The translations under genes and the position numbers were made by a program. The notes under the pieces are model-generated. The model was not told where the DNA came from. It saw only the letters and a program-made list of their open reading frames with translations, and made no database searches. Below are positions 12,887 through 24,710 of a DNA stretch of 64,000 nucleotides, piece by piece. Source of the stretch: Smallanthus sonchifolius (lineage: Eukaryota; Streptophyta; Magnoliopsida; Asterales; Asteraceae); contig CM042032.1 in NCBI GenBank assembly GCA_023525975.1, forward strand, positions 36,808,001-36,872,000. The letters run 5' to 3'. Position 1 is the stretch's first letter. Every line of letters begins with the position of its first letter.

Positions 12887-13606
12887 CTTGTAAGGCCCCA
12901 AACCAGGCACCCTACAGTTGGTCCTCATCACTAGGTAAACTAATTAAAAACGTCTAACTTTCATTTAAGTAAACAACGGAAGTCTTTTCCAAAACAATGT
13001 TATCTTTAAACTCGTTAACTTTCATAACGTTACCTGACGAATGCATGCGCACCAACCCGAGTACTCCCACTCCCAAGCCAAGATACCTCATCTAGCAGAC
13101 TAACCTGTAAAACAATCTAACGTACATACAAACTCAGCTACGCTGAGTGAGTTCTAATAGTTTAATTTAAACAGAATCCAACTCGTCTCATTTATTGTTT
13201 TATTTCCACTCAAGACCCTCTGGTCTTTATAAAATAGTTTTACAGATTTTCATCATATAAATAACCCTCGTTACTTTATAATATCCCCAAAGGATTCACC
13301 ACCCTAGACTCTACCCGTCATTAAACCTAGTAAGTCTCTCCGACATGGGTCGAGCTTACTACTCTGATAACTCATAATTTACCATATATAATAACCATAC
13401 ATTGGTTAACTCATCTAACCTCTAGACACCGACTTACAAGTCCTAACCAGGACTCTCATAAACCAACTGACTCAACAGTTGTACCCAATGTACTCAGCCC
13501 GACAAAACGGTCAATCTAACTCGACACACCACATTGATTCCATCTATTTATCACATCAATATCATCTCATACACAATTAATATAATTCAACACTTGCATG
13601 CAATTT

Positions 13607-13610
<4 letters not shown>

Positions 13611-13652
<42 letters not shown>
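13611..13652. repeat. (AT)n microsatellite
   Basis: About 20 AT units inside the element 1 5' LTR. The matching position in the other LTR (about 7710-7724) is much shorter, so it expanded or contracted after insertion. Confidence 0.95.
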
Positions 13653-13656
<4 letters not shown>

Positions 13657-14105
13657 CACACAAACACATACCTCGTTACTGCACCCTCGTCAGGGTTATC
13701 CCTGTCAGGATAATCGTCATAAGCTCTGCTATACCCTTGTTACAAGGCCCCGCCGCTAAACACAGCGAAAAACCCGTCATCTATGATCACTACCCAGCCA
13801 CCACATGGTGACTATATCATCTACCATACGGTGACTGACACATCACGCGTACAATAATGACCCCTGTCACACCCCAACCGTGCATCTTAACCACGGGTGC
13901 GACTTAATTGACAAAAGAACACAATGGAATAAAGACATTTACTATTAAAGTTTCATATTATAAAAAAAATCCCAATTACATAAGTTTCGAATTAAACCAA
14001 ACAGATAACATGTTCAAAAGACAAGCAACTTAAAATAAGATTCTTCAATTGATATCTAGGCAAATCCTATGTGATATTGACTTGACCTATCACGAGCTTA
14101 ATCAC

Positions 14106-15660
14106 CTGAAACATGTACGAAACACAAGTGTCAACTAAAAATAGTTTGTGAGAAATCACAGGTTTAATAAAAGTATAAGTTTGGCAAAGGTGACAATTCA
14201 TATTCCAAGATCATCATATAGCACGTAATAAAACAAACACATGATTAGCAAATCCAACCTAAAATGATGAGTAACGAATAAGTGGTACAACTCGTAAGTT
14301 GAACTGATAACGAATAAGATGTCCAACCAAAAGTTGTACATAAAGTATATGCGGTTTCCATCCTATGGCCCATATCTGTACTACCGTTGGCTTGAAAGTT
14401 TCAAGTTAAGGATTTGCAAGTTTAACGTTTATCATGTTGTGTTCATTTACTCACATACATATATGATTCGCTTGTTTTAGAATTGTTTGAAAACATGTTT
14501 TAATGTGTGCCAACACGTACATGTTTCCCCCAAAACGATTTGAATAAAGTGGGGCTATGAAGTCTCACCTTGAAAGCAAGACGAGATAAGAAACTTGAAC
14601 GAATAGACGAGATTAATCACGGACCAGACCCTAAACAAATAAATAAACCAGTTTTAGGGTAGGTTCGATGGTTATGAGTGTTAGATAGGCGGTTCGGGTC
14701 ATAAGATTAAGAATTAGTTGCAAAAATAGAGTTTTAGTTGATTTTCAGATTTGGACAGCAAAGTAGCTTAACAGAAACGGGATTGTTAAAAATATCAAAC
14801 GACGTCTAAAAATTATAAACTTTTACAGGGAATTATTTTAAGTCGTTCCGAAGAAGTTTAGTTTAGAAAGTTTTTCCATTTGAGACTCGGATCATAGCCA
14901 AAATAGTCCAACAAGACAGAAGGTACTGAAAAAGGTTTCTGTCCCGTTTTGGCTACTACGGAGTCATACTTTTGATTTAGAAAACGATCCAATTATGGTT
15001 GGAAAGGAAATTTGACGAACTACGTCATGGAAATTGAGGGTGCTCAGTAGATTAATTATGGTCAAGTTACGCTCAGTTAAATTCAGCACAGTTTCTGCCA
15101 AAATCAATGGTTACACTTAAGTGGTCCGTTTAGGGTTTTAAGATTACCGAACGCGCAAATAAAAATTAGACGAATGTTATTATGTTATTATAATACATAA
15201 TATAATCAGATTAGGTTAGCCAAAACGTCCCATGTCACCGGTCTAGCCATGATATTCACAGAAGCGTTTTGGAGAATCACAGAATGCAGTCGGCATAGCC
15301 GACACGAGCAAGCGGATTCTACATTTAATTAGCGTGTGAGTTCATATAAGTGATAATATAGAATAAATAACATGTTCTAAGTTAGCAAGAGCATACTAAA
15401 GCATCGGCAGAGCCACTTTTGCAATAGTTGTCTTGAGGATTCGCAGATTGCGACGGCATAGCCGCCATTGCAAACGGGATCCTTTGTTTGTTAGTTGGTG
15501 ATGTTAGCTTGAGTTATTAGTTTGATTAAGATTATTAGAGGGTTTTTAGGGCTGAGGTTTCACATGATCAAGTGATCATGGATAGAAAATAGAAAAAGAT
15601 TGAGGGGATGAAGAAAGAATAAAATAAAAAGACGGTATTCAACTTCGGATGGTTACTTAC
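14106..15660 (-). promoter_or_regulatory. Candidate leader intron in the element 2 LTR
   Basis: Minus strand: a CAA/GTAAGT donor at 15660, about 140 bases after the TATA box, and an acceptor reading CATGTTTCAG/GT ending at 14106. A CTCAC word lies about 50 bases upstream of the acceptor and GTTGAC about 35 upstream. The same sites exist in the right LTR. Confidence 0.45.
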
Positions 15661-15796
15661 TTGTTTGATCTTCAAACTCTTGGAATCCTCTAAGGGATTT
15701 TCGAAATCTTCAAGGTTGGGAAGGGATTTCACAACTTAGGAGGGGTGGGGAGTGTTTGAGGGAGAATTAGCAAAGAAAGCAAGATCCTAAGCCTCC

Positions 15797-15804
15797 TATT
15801 TATA
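15797..15804 (-). promoter_or_regulatory. TATA box of the element 2 LTR
   Basis: TATAAATA on the minus strand, followed by AGGAGGCTTAGG. The right LTR has the same box at 23880-23887, which would drive the genomic transcript because it is the 5' LTR. Confidence 0.7.
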
Positions 15805-16627
15805 CTAATGGTTGAAGGGGTGTAAATATGGAATGTCTTGGAAAGCAATTTAGGGTTTTAGGGCCCTCAAATCTGAGAAATTTTCCTCAATGGGGCTGGG
15901 TTTTTTGTGATTTCTTGCTTGGGCTAGGTCCAAGAGTAGGTGGGTTGGGTCCTAGCTTGATCCGGTTGAGTGCGCGCATTCGAAAATTGCGATTTTAAGC
16001 ATTTCTAAGCGAAATTGGCAAATGTTTTCAACATTAAAGTTGATTGTCATAACAAAAAGAGTATGTTTAGCTAAAAATATTTAAGTTAAAGTTACGTTAT
16101 TCGCGTATAGTAGTTGGCGATCGGTGGGCGAGAAAACAGACTTTTTGATCGTTTTTCGAATTTCAGGATTTATTTAAGGAAAGTTTTGCAAACAAAACTT
16201 TGTTTTAATTAAAGAAATGAATATTTTAAACATTTAAAACATAAATTTATGTCATGTTAAACGATTTGTCGGTCGTGGACGGTACGTAGTTAACGACGGT
16301 TTAAAAGGCGAACGATCGCACGAAAGTACTAACTAGTACTTTTAAGCATCAATTCACATTGAATGGGTTGTAAGAACATGTTTGAGATGTATGGGGGTGG
16401 TTCATGTGTATTTAATGTGTCATAAAGATCAATTAAGTCTACGTGCGATCCATGAATCAATCACAGATAAGTATAAGTCTTTGAAATCAAGCATAAACGT
16501 AATGTTTCACATGTGAACTAGTATTGTAACAACGTCTGAATAGGATTTCAAGTAAAATGAAATGTCATGCGGATTTTCATTGATAAGTCTAGAATGAGTA
16601 CAAGTAGTGAAAATCAGAAGTGTCACA

Positions 16628-16640
16628 GTCTCCCCTAGTT
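16628..16640 (-). promoter_or_regulatory. Element 2 polypurine tract
   Basis: The minus strand reads AACTAGGGGAGAC directly before the 3' LTR. It is preceded by TTTCGGGGACGAAATTC, nearly the same leader as in front of the element 3 tract. Confidence 0.8.
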
Positions 16641-16662
16641 AAAAGAATTTCGTCCCCGAAAT

Positions 16663-17613
16663 TCAACTTGTAGAGGCTGTAGGGTCTAGAAAGAGATGAG
16701 GGTACTTATGTTTCATTTGGTCTTCACGTTCCCAGGTGAACTCAGGACCATGCTTGGCTTCCCAACGAACTTTCACGATAGGGATGCGGCTACGCTTGAG
16801 TTGCTTGACTTCATGGTCCATGATTTCTACGGGCTTTTCGACGAAATGCATAGAGTTGTCGATACGAACATCATCCAGAGGAACTTGAAGTGTGTCATCA
16901 ACAAGGCACCTTTTAAGGTTTGATACATGAAAAACGTCATGAACGTTACGAAGTTCGGTTGGTAGCTTGAGTCTATAGGCTACTTGGCCAATCCTTTCAA
17001 GAATTTCGAATGGCCCAACGAACCTAGGGGCTAGCTTTCCCTTCTTCCCAAATCGGACAACACCTTTCCAGGGGGAAACCTTGAGTAAGACTCTATCACC
17101 GACTTGAAATTCAAGGGGCTTCCTACAGTTGTCAGCATAACTCTTTTGACAATCGCGAGAGGCCTTGAGTCTTTCTTTAATTTGAAGTATCTTGTCGGTG
17201 GTTTCTTGAATGAGTTCGGGACCGGTGATTTGAGCGTCTCCGATCTCGGTCCAACACACTGGAGATCGACACTTCCTACCATATAGAGCCTCGAAAGGGG
17301 CGCACTTGATGCTCGTATGGTAACTATTGTTGTAAGAGAATTCGATGAGTGGCAAGTGTTGATCCCAACTTCCTCCAAAGTCAATCACACAAGAACGGAG
17401 CATGTCTTCCAAGGTCTGTATGGTCCTTTCACTTTGACCATCAGTCTGGGGATGGTAAGCCGTGCTAAGGTTCAAACGAGTTCCCAAAGCTTTCTGTAAA
17501 GATTGCCAGAATCGGGAGGTAAAACGGCTATCAAGGTCGGAGATAATGGATAGAGGGACACACGACCTCATTGATATAGAGTCTGGAAAGCTTCTCCATT
17601 TTGTAGTCCTCAC
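16663..17613 (-). pseudogene. Element 2 pol, C-terminal part: integrase and chromodomain
   Basis: This 316-codon frame continues pol after a frameshift. Useful similarity starts at VPLSIISD (about residue 20). It contains the second catalytic aspartate (SIISDLDSRF), the TAYHPQTDGQSERTIQTLED strip, and the catalytic glutamate (LPLIEFSYNNSYH), followed by the GPFEILERIGQVAYRLKLP integrase C-terminal region. The final 50 residues (KVRWEAKHGPEFTWEREDQM, then YPHLF) form a chromodomain-like module, which in chromoviruses targets integration to particular chromatin. Comparison with element 3 (VVSRHGVPVSIISD) shows that the SRHG loop is missing at the junction with the upstream frame, so a small deletion caused the frameshift. 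Confidence 0.9.
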
Positions 17614-19984
17614 GGATTGGGAGAAAATGAGCGGATTTGGTTAAGCGGTCAACAATGACCCAGATGGAGTCATGACCACTAGAGGTTCGCGGAAGCTTAG
17701 TGATGAAGTCCATGGAAATTTGCTCCCATTTCCATTGTGGGATTTCGGGTTGTTGGAGAAGACCAGATGGTTTCTGGTGCTCAGCTTTAACTTTAGAGCA
17801 AGTAAGACACTTCCCTACATAGAGGGCGATGTCTTTCTTCATTCCTGGCCACCAATAAAACTCTTTCAAGTCGTGATACATCTTATCAGCACCGGGATGA
17901 ACAGAATAACGGGATTTATGTGCTTCATCAAGGATAAGGGTTCGGAGCTCACTTGAGTCGGGGATCCAAATTCGACCCATGAAGTAAAGGAGATCATCGG
18001 GTTTGGGTTCCAAGTGCTTTTCGACGCCATAATCCAAATCCTTCTTCAACTCATCATTTGCAACAACTTGTTTTTGAGCTAGGAGGATCTTATCTTTGAG
18101 ACTGGTTTGGACCAACTTTCCCATGGCTCGCACACGGGTGGGTTTGATTCGGTCCTTACGGCTAAGGGCGTCAGTCACCACATTAGCTTTCCCCGGGTGG
18201 TAACGAATTTCGCAATCGTAGTCACTAAGTAATTCAACCCAACGTCGCTGCCTCATGTTGAGTTCTTTCTGGTTCAGAATATGTTGAAGGCTCTTGTGAT
18301 CAGTAAAAACCACACATTTAGTGCCGTAGAGATAATGTCTCCAGATTTTCAAAGCAAAGACCACCGCACCCAACTCAAGGTCATGAGTGGTGTAGTTCTT
18401 TTCATGAACCTTGAGTTGTCTGGATGCATAGGCTATGACCTTGTCTCGTTGCATCAACACGCAACCAAGACCTTGGTTTGAGGCATCACAGTATACAACG
18501 AAATCATCGTTGACATCGGGAAGACTTAGAATAGGGGAGTTGCACAATTTCTGCTTAAGAGTTTGGAACGCATCTTCTTGCTTTTGTTCCCAAACGAAAG
18601 GCTTATTTTTCTGAGTTAATGTAGTGAGAGGCAGGGCAATCTTCGAAAAGTTCGGGATGAATCTTCGATAATAACCCGCCAAACCCAGAAACGAACGGAT
18701 CTCAGAGGGTGTGGATGGTGTACTCCAATTCTTGATAGCGGTGACTTTTGCTGGATCGACGTGTATACCCTGGTTGTTAATCACGTGACCCAAGAAATGA
18801 ATTTCTCTAAGCCAGAATTCACACTTGGAGAATTTAGCATAAAGTTGTTCCTTCTTCAAGAGTTCCAAAATCAGCTTAAGGTGGGTTGTATGATCCTCTT
18901 TGGTTCGGGAGTAGATCAAGATGTCATCGATGAAGACAATGACAAATTGATCTAGGTAGGGTTTGCAGACACGGTTCATGAGGTCCATGAACACTGCGGG
19001 CGCATTGGTTAACCCAAAAGGCATAACCATGAACTCGTAGTGTCCATAACGAGTTCTAAAAGCAGTTTTGGGAATGTCCTCTTCATGGACTCGGAGTTGA
19101 TGATACCCAGATCGGAGGTCAATCTTCGAGAAACAAGTTGCTCCTTGCAGTTGATCGAAAAGATCATCGATCCTAGGTAGCGGGTAACGATTCTTGATGG
19201 TAAGCTTGTTTAGTTCACGGTAGTCGATGCACATGCGGAAGGACCCATCCTTCTTCTTGACAAAGAGAACCGAAGCTCCCCAAGGTGAGAAGCTCGGTCT
19301 AATGAATCCCTTGTCCAGCAGCTCTTGCAGTTGGCTAGATAGTTCTTGCATCTCAGAAGGGGCTAGGCGGTACGGAGATTTGGCAATGGGGTTAGCTCCC
19401 GGTAAAAGATCAATCCGAAATTCAACTTGTCGAGTTGGAGGGAGTCCGTGCAAGTCATCAGGGAATACTTCCGGAAAATCTCGGATGATCGGTATATCCT
19501 GTAATTTGTTTTCTTCAGATTTCTCGACCACATGTGCCAAGAAAGCATAGTATCGCTTCCTTAAATATCTACGTGCCTTCATGCAGGAGATGAATTTCAA
19601 ACCTTTGCAAGGTTTCTCTCCAAAGATTTTCAAGGTCTCACCGGATGGTAGAGGGATACGAATGAGTTTCTCCGAACAGTTGATTTCCGCATGATTGTGG
19701 GATAGCCAATCCATTCCCACGATGATATCAAAACTCCCAAGAGTGATGGGAATCAGGTCGATAGAGAATGTGTGATCGTTGAGAGTTAGAGCACAACCTC
19801 GGACAACGGAATGCACAACAGTTAGTTTGCCATCAGCTATTTCTATAGTATAAGAAGGTTCAAGAGCGGTACGACAAGTTTTAAGTAAAGGTTCAAATTC
19901 TAAGGAGACAAAGCTTTTATCCGCTCCGGTATCAAATAAGATATAGGCATAACGATTATTGATGAGAAACGTACCAGTAACCAC
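17531..19984 (-). pseudogene. Element 2 pol, main part: protease, RT, RNase H, integrase N-terminal half
   Basis: 817 codons. Aspartic protease: FDTGADKSF at residues 17-25, catalytic aspartate present. Reverse transcriptase: LLDKGFIRPSFSPWGA near 222, DYRELNKLTIKNRYPLPRID near 257-276, and catalytic FIDD at about 351-354. RNase H: VVYCDAS near 497-502, LELG near 536, FTDHKS near 562 and DALS near 605. Integrase: zinc-binding H-H-C-C spread over HPGADKMYH and CLTC (about 696-730), first catalytic aspartate in ISMDFITKLP (about 756). The frame ends after LYINEVV with 10 off-frame residues because of a deletion. The ORF start shown is only the first ATG; pol was probably fused to gag, from which it is now separated by a frameshift. 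Confidence 0.93.
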
Positions 19985-20013
19985 GGCATTGTCATTTCTG
20001 GCCTCGGTTGCTC

Positions 20014-21132
20014 CTATGGCAAAAGTGCGAGCACGTGCACCTCGGTTATTGTTGTTGAGCTTCGGGCATTGTTTTTGTAGTGATCAGGAGCACCACATTC
20101 ATAACAGGCCCTACCATTGATGATGGTAGGAGTGGCAGTTTGGGTAGTAGCAGCCCTTTCAGCTACGCGACAAGCGTTAGCAAAATGGCCAAGCCTTCCA
20201 CATTTAGTGCACGAACGACATTGAACAGTAGTAGGGTAATGGTATTGACACCTTGCACACACCGGGTGAGGTCCACTATATGGCTTCCTGCCAGGTGCAG
20301 GTCTAGGTGCTACTTGGGCAACAGGAACAGCTGGGGTAACCATGGCAAAGCTTTTAGAGGTCTTTTGCTTCTTGTGGCGATACTCAGGCTTTTTCGCCAC
20401 TTCCTCCTTAACTCTCTTGTCACCTTTCCTGAATAGAACTCCAGACTTAACTAGATCGTCTGTTAAGGACGCAGATAAACGAATAGCAGCTTCAAGTGTT
20501 GATGGGCTACTACCCATGACAGTACCCCGAATTTGAGGCGGAAGGCCTCCAATATAACGATCAATCATTCGGGTCAAGGGTGTAACCAGATGAGGGACTA
20601 GGATGCAGAGTTCATGAAAGCGTGTGGTGTACGCCTCACTCTCCCCACTATCCTGGGTAAGGTCCCACAGCTCAATCTCCAACTTCTTCATCTCATTGCT
20701 AGGACAGAACTCCTCGATCATAATTTCCTTAAGCTTATCCCAAGTCATAGCAAGAGCTCCTTCCCTACCCCGAATTTTCTTTTCAGCATTCCACCAAGTC
20801 AGTGCCCTCCTTTGGAAGGCACTTGAAGCATATTTTACCTTAAGTTCATCGGGGCAGTCACTCATCTCAAATGTGTTCTCCATGCCTTCAAACCATTGTA
20901 ATAGCCCTGTCGCACCTTCACATCCAAGGTACTTGTGTGGGTTACAAGAGTTGAAGTGCTTGAAAGTACAAACACTCCCACTAGATCCTCCGGTGGAGTT
21001 GTTGATTTGAGTGACAATAGTGTGTAAGACCGCAACAAGTTGTTGAGTGAGCAGGGTGGCTATGGCGGTGGTTTCGACGGAGGCTTCACTGGTGTTAGCC
21101 ACGGTGTTATCAGGATCACGACGAGGAGGCAT
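20014..21132 (-). pseudogene. Element 2 gag
   Basis: 372 codons starting MPPRRDPDNTVA. The retrotransposon Gag (capsid-like) domain spans about residues 60-240, with ATGLLQWFEGMENTF, ALTWWNAEK, EFCPSNEMKKLE and YTTRFHELC. Two CCHC zinc knuckles follow: CTKCGRLGHFANAC, then CYECGAPDHYKNN, whose last cysteine is lost because the frame slips. Comparison with the bases beyond shows that inserting one base after AACAAT would restore an in-frame link toward the protease, so a single-base deletion separates gag from pol. Gag packages the RNA and forms the virus-like particle. The start is supported by its position 800 bases after the primer site and by similarity to the element 3 gag. Confidence 0.9.
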
Positions 21133-21960
21133 TCTACGAAAAAGAAATCATAAGTCGGTAGTTAGGATAGACATTCAAGAATTAAAAGTGACAATATTTA
21201 TAAATAAAATCACTCATTCATTAATATTAATGTCTTACAAGATAAATAAAACATATATTTAAAACATATATGTCGAATTACAAATGAAATATAAAGACAA
21301 AACTGACTAGTCAAAATTCAAGATTCGGATGAATGATACTAGTGAGACGTGTTTTAGCCTATAAGTGAGCACTCACTCCAAGGGTCCCCAGGTAAATGCG
21401 ACTCGTAACATACGTGCCTCACTTTCCTTTGACAAGACCCCTAGTGTACAGGCGCTCACCCTTCCAGATTACACGTGTCTCTAGTATCATTATCCAAGCC
21501 TTTGATTTTGATGAGAACATTATGGATTGGGCCTTGCCCAAGAGTTGGATTCAGCTTCACAAGTCAGCTTTCTTTTCTTGAACGGGAGTTGGGCCTCAGA
21601 AGTGGTTCCAACATGGCTCTCTTGGTCTTCAGATTCCGAATCACTTGATATGTTGATTACTTAAGGCTTCGGTGCATGCTGGCTTGTCGCATCAGAGATT
21701 AACTCGGGCTTGACATTATGTTTCGAGGGTAGCAGGCTTCCAGAGAAAGATGATCGTGGTAAGATTAGCCTACTCCAACTTATTGGGCTTTGGGACCCAT
21801 CATCGGAAATAAGGCTTGAATTGCTAGAGATGTCAGCAGAGTACGACGACATACTAAAGATAAGAGAGTTAGTGGATTAGAATCACATAAGCATATAAGT
21901 TTCAAAGGGGAGCTTAGGTTATAGTCTAGGTCAAATGGTTGCCTAATTCTCTATAACCAC

Positions 21961-21974
21961 GGCTCTGATACCAA
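21961..21974 (-). promoter_or_regulatory. Element 2 primer-binding site (tRNA-iMet type)
   Basis: Minus strand TTGGTATCAGAGCC, complementary to the initiator tRNA-Met 3' end, two bases from the 5' LTR that begins at 21977. Confidence 0.92.
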
Positions 21975-21976
21975 TC

Positions 21977-24710
21977 TGTCACACCCCAACCGTGCATCTT
22001 AACCACGGGTGCGACTTAATTGACAAAAGAACACAATGGAATAAAGACATTTACTATTAAAGTTTCATAATATAAAAAAAAATCCCAATTACATAAGTTT
22101 CGAATTAAACCAAACAGATAACATGTTCAAAAGACAAGCAACTTAAAATAAGATTCTTCAATTGATATCTAGGCAAATCCTATGTGATATTGACTTGACC
22201 TATCACGAGCTTAATCACCTGAAACATGTACGAAACACAAGTGTCAACTAAAAATAGTTTGTGAGAAATCACAGGTTTAATAAAAGTATAAGTTTGGCAA
22301 AGGTGACAATTCATATTCCAAGATCAGCATATAGCACGTAATAAAACAAACACATGATTAGCAAATCCAACCTAAAATGATGAGTAACGAATAAGTGGTA
22401 CAACTCGCAAGTTGCACTGATAACGAATAAGATGTCCAACCAAAAGTTGTACATAAAGTATATGCGGTTTCCATCCTATGGCCCATATCTGTACTACCGT
22501 TGGCTTGAAAGTTTCAAGTTAAGGATTTGCAAGTTTAACGTTTATCATGTTGTGTTCATTTACTCACATACATATATGATTCGTTTGTTTTAGAATTGTT
22601 TGAAAACGTGTTTTAATGTGTGCCAACGCGTACATGTTTCCCCCAAAACGATTTGAATAAAGTGGGGCTGTGAAGTCTCACCTTGAAAGCTAGACGAGAT
22701 AAGAAACTTGAACGAATAGACGAGATGAATCACGGACCAGACCCTAAACAAATAAATAAACCAGTTTTAGGGTAGGTTCGATGGTTACGAGTGTTAGATA
22801 GGCGGTTCGGGTCATAATATTAAGAATTAGTTGCAAAAATAGAGTTTTAGTTGATTTTCAGATTTGGACAGCAAAGTAGCTGAACAGAAACGGGATTGTT
22901 ACAAATATCAAACGACGTCTAAAAATTATGAAATTTCAAAGGGAATTAGTTTAAGTCGTTCCGAAGAAGTTTCGTTTAGAAAGTTTTTCCATTTGAGACT
23001 CGGATCATAGCCAAAATAGTCCAACAAGACAGAAGGTACTGAAAAAGGTTTCTGTCCTGTTTTGGCTACTACGGAGTCATACTTTTGAATTAGAAAACGA
23101 TCCAATTATGGTTGGAAAGGAAATTCGACGAAATACGTCGTGGAAATTGAGTTTGCTCAGTTTAGATTAATTATGGTCAAGTTACGCTCAGTTAAATTCA
23201 GCACAGTTTCTGTCCAAAATCAATGGTTGCACTTAAGTGGTCCGTTTAGGGTTTTAAGATTACCGAACGCGCAAATAAAAATTAGACGAATGTTATTATG
23301 TTATTATAATACATAATATAATCAGATTAGGTTAGCCAAAACGTCCCGTGTCACCGGTCTTGCCATGATATTCACAGAAGCGTTTTGGAGAATCACATAA
23401 TGCAGTCGGCATAGCCGACACGAGCAAGCGGATTCTATATTTAATTAGCGTGTGAGTTCATATAAGTGATAATATAGAATAAATAACATGTTTAAGTTAG
23501 CAAGAACATACTAAAGCATCGGCAGAGCCACTTTTGCAATAGTTGTCTTGATATTCACAGAAGCGTTTGTTTGTTAGTTGGTGATGTTAGCTTGAGTTAT
23601 TAGTTTGATTAAGATTATTAGAGGGTTTTTAGGGCTGAGGTTTCACATGATCAAGTGATCATGGATAGAAAATAGAAAAAGATTGAGGGGATGAAGAAAG
23701 AATAAAATAAAAAGACGGTATTCAACTTCGGATGGTTACTTACTTGTTTGATCTTCAAACTCTTGGAATCCTCTAAGGGATTTTTGAAATCTTCAAGGTT
23801 GGGAAGGGATTTCACAACTTAGGAGGGGTTGGGAGTGTTTGAGGGAGAATTAGCAAAGAAAACAAGATCATAAGCCTCCTATTTATACTAATGGTTGAAG
23901 GGGTGTAAATATGGAATGTCTTGGAAAGCAATTTAGGGTTTTAGTGCCCTCAAATCTGCGAAATTTTCCTCAATGGGGCTGGGTTTTTTGTGATTTCTTG
24001 CTTGGGCTAGGTCCAAGAGTAGGTGGGTTGGGTCCTAGCTTGATCCGGTTGAGTGCGCGCATTCGAAAATTGCGATTTTAAGCATTTCTAAGCGAAATTG
24101 GCAAATGTTTTCAAAATTAAAGTTGATTGTCATAACAAAAAGAGTATGTTTAGCTAAAAACATTTAATTTAAAGTTACGTTATTCGCGTATAGTAGTTGG
24201 CGATCGGTGGGCGAGAAAACGGACTTTTTGATCGTTTTTCGAATTTCAGGATTTATTTAAGGAAATTTTTGCAAACAAAACTTTGTTTTAATTAAAGAAA
24301 TGAATATTTTAAACATTTAAAACATAAATTAATGTCATGTTAAACGATTTGTCGGTCGTGGACGGTACGTAGTTAACGACGGTTTAAAAGGCGAACGATC
24401 GCACGAAAGTACTAACTAGTACTTTTAAGCATCAATTCACATTGAATGGGTTGTAAGAACATGTTTGAGATGTATGGGGGTGGTTCATGTGTATTTAATG
24501 TGTCATAAAGATCAATTAAGTCTACGTGCGATCCATGAATCAATCACAGATAAGTATAAGTCTTTGAAATCAAGCATAAACGTAATGTTTCACATGTGAA
24601 CTAGTATTGTAACAACGTCTGAATAGGATTTCAAGTAAAATGAAATGTCATGCGGATTTTCATTGATAAGTCTAGAATGAGTACAAGTAGTGAAAATCAG
24701 AAGTGTCACA
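21977..24710 (-). repeat. Element 2 5' LTR (2734 bp)
   Basis: Near-identical to 13865-16627. One notable difference: at about 23545-23575 the second hairpin block of the left LTR is gone and a 19-base stretch GATATTCACAGAAGCGTTT, a copy of sequence about 180 bases away at 23369, stands in its place. Confidence 0.92.

Larger units (their letters stand above)
9907..12888. other. Element 1 interior, non-coding
   Basis: No gag, protease, reverse transcriptase or integrase signature is visible on either strand; the longest frame (11883-12206, minus, 107 codons) has no recognised similarity. At about 11090-11290 there are two direct repeats containing GATCTCCCGCCTGACT and AAGCTTAC words; the same words in the other orientation occur at 48445-48660 inside solo LTR A. 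The interior therefore shares sequence with another LTR family. The rest is C-rich/T-rich sequence (9907-11000) and AT-rich sequence (11330-12888) with no feature I can name. Confidence 0.6.
13865..16627 (-). repeat. Element 2 3' LTR (2763 bp)
   Basis: Starts TGTCACACCCCAACC and ends GTGTCACA on the plus strand. A minus-strand TATA box (TATAAATA) is at 15797-15804. Downstream of it are hairpin words GTCGGCATAGCCGAC (15298-15312) and CGGCATAGCCG (15454-15464). Differs from the right LTR by scattered single-base changes and one patch near 15430-15480. Confidence 0.92.
13865..24710 (-). mobile_element. Element 2: Tekay-like Ty3/gypsy chromovirus
   Basis: A 10.85-kb element with two long, very similar LTRs (13865-16627 and 21977-24710), bounded by TGTCACACC and GTGTCACA and flanked by the 5-bp duplication ACCCC (13860-13864, 24711-24715). 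It carries an iMet-type primer site, a purine tract, a gag with zinc knuckles and a pol ordered protease, reverse transcriptase, RNase H, integrase, with a chromodomain-like C-terminus. Domain order, chromodomain, long LTRs and primer type fit the Tekay (Del) lineage. A frameshift between gag and protease and a small deletion in integrase make it non-autonomous now, but LTR similarity suggests recent insertion. Confidence 0.93.

Noticed and set aside
20080..20436. 118-codon plus-strand frame opposite the element 2 gag
   Set aside because: Shadow of the gag coding strand; no independent signals.
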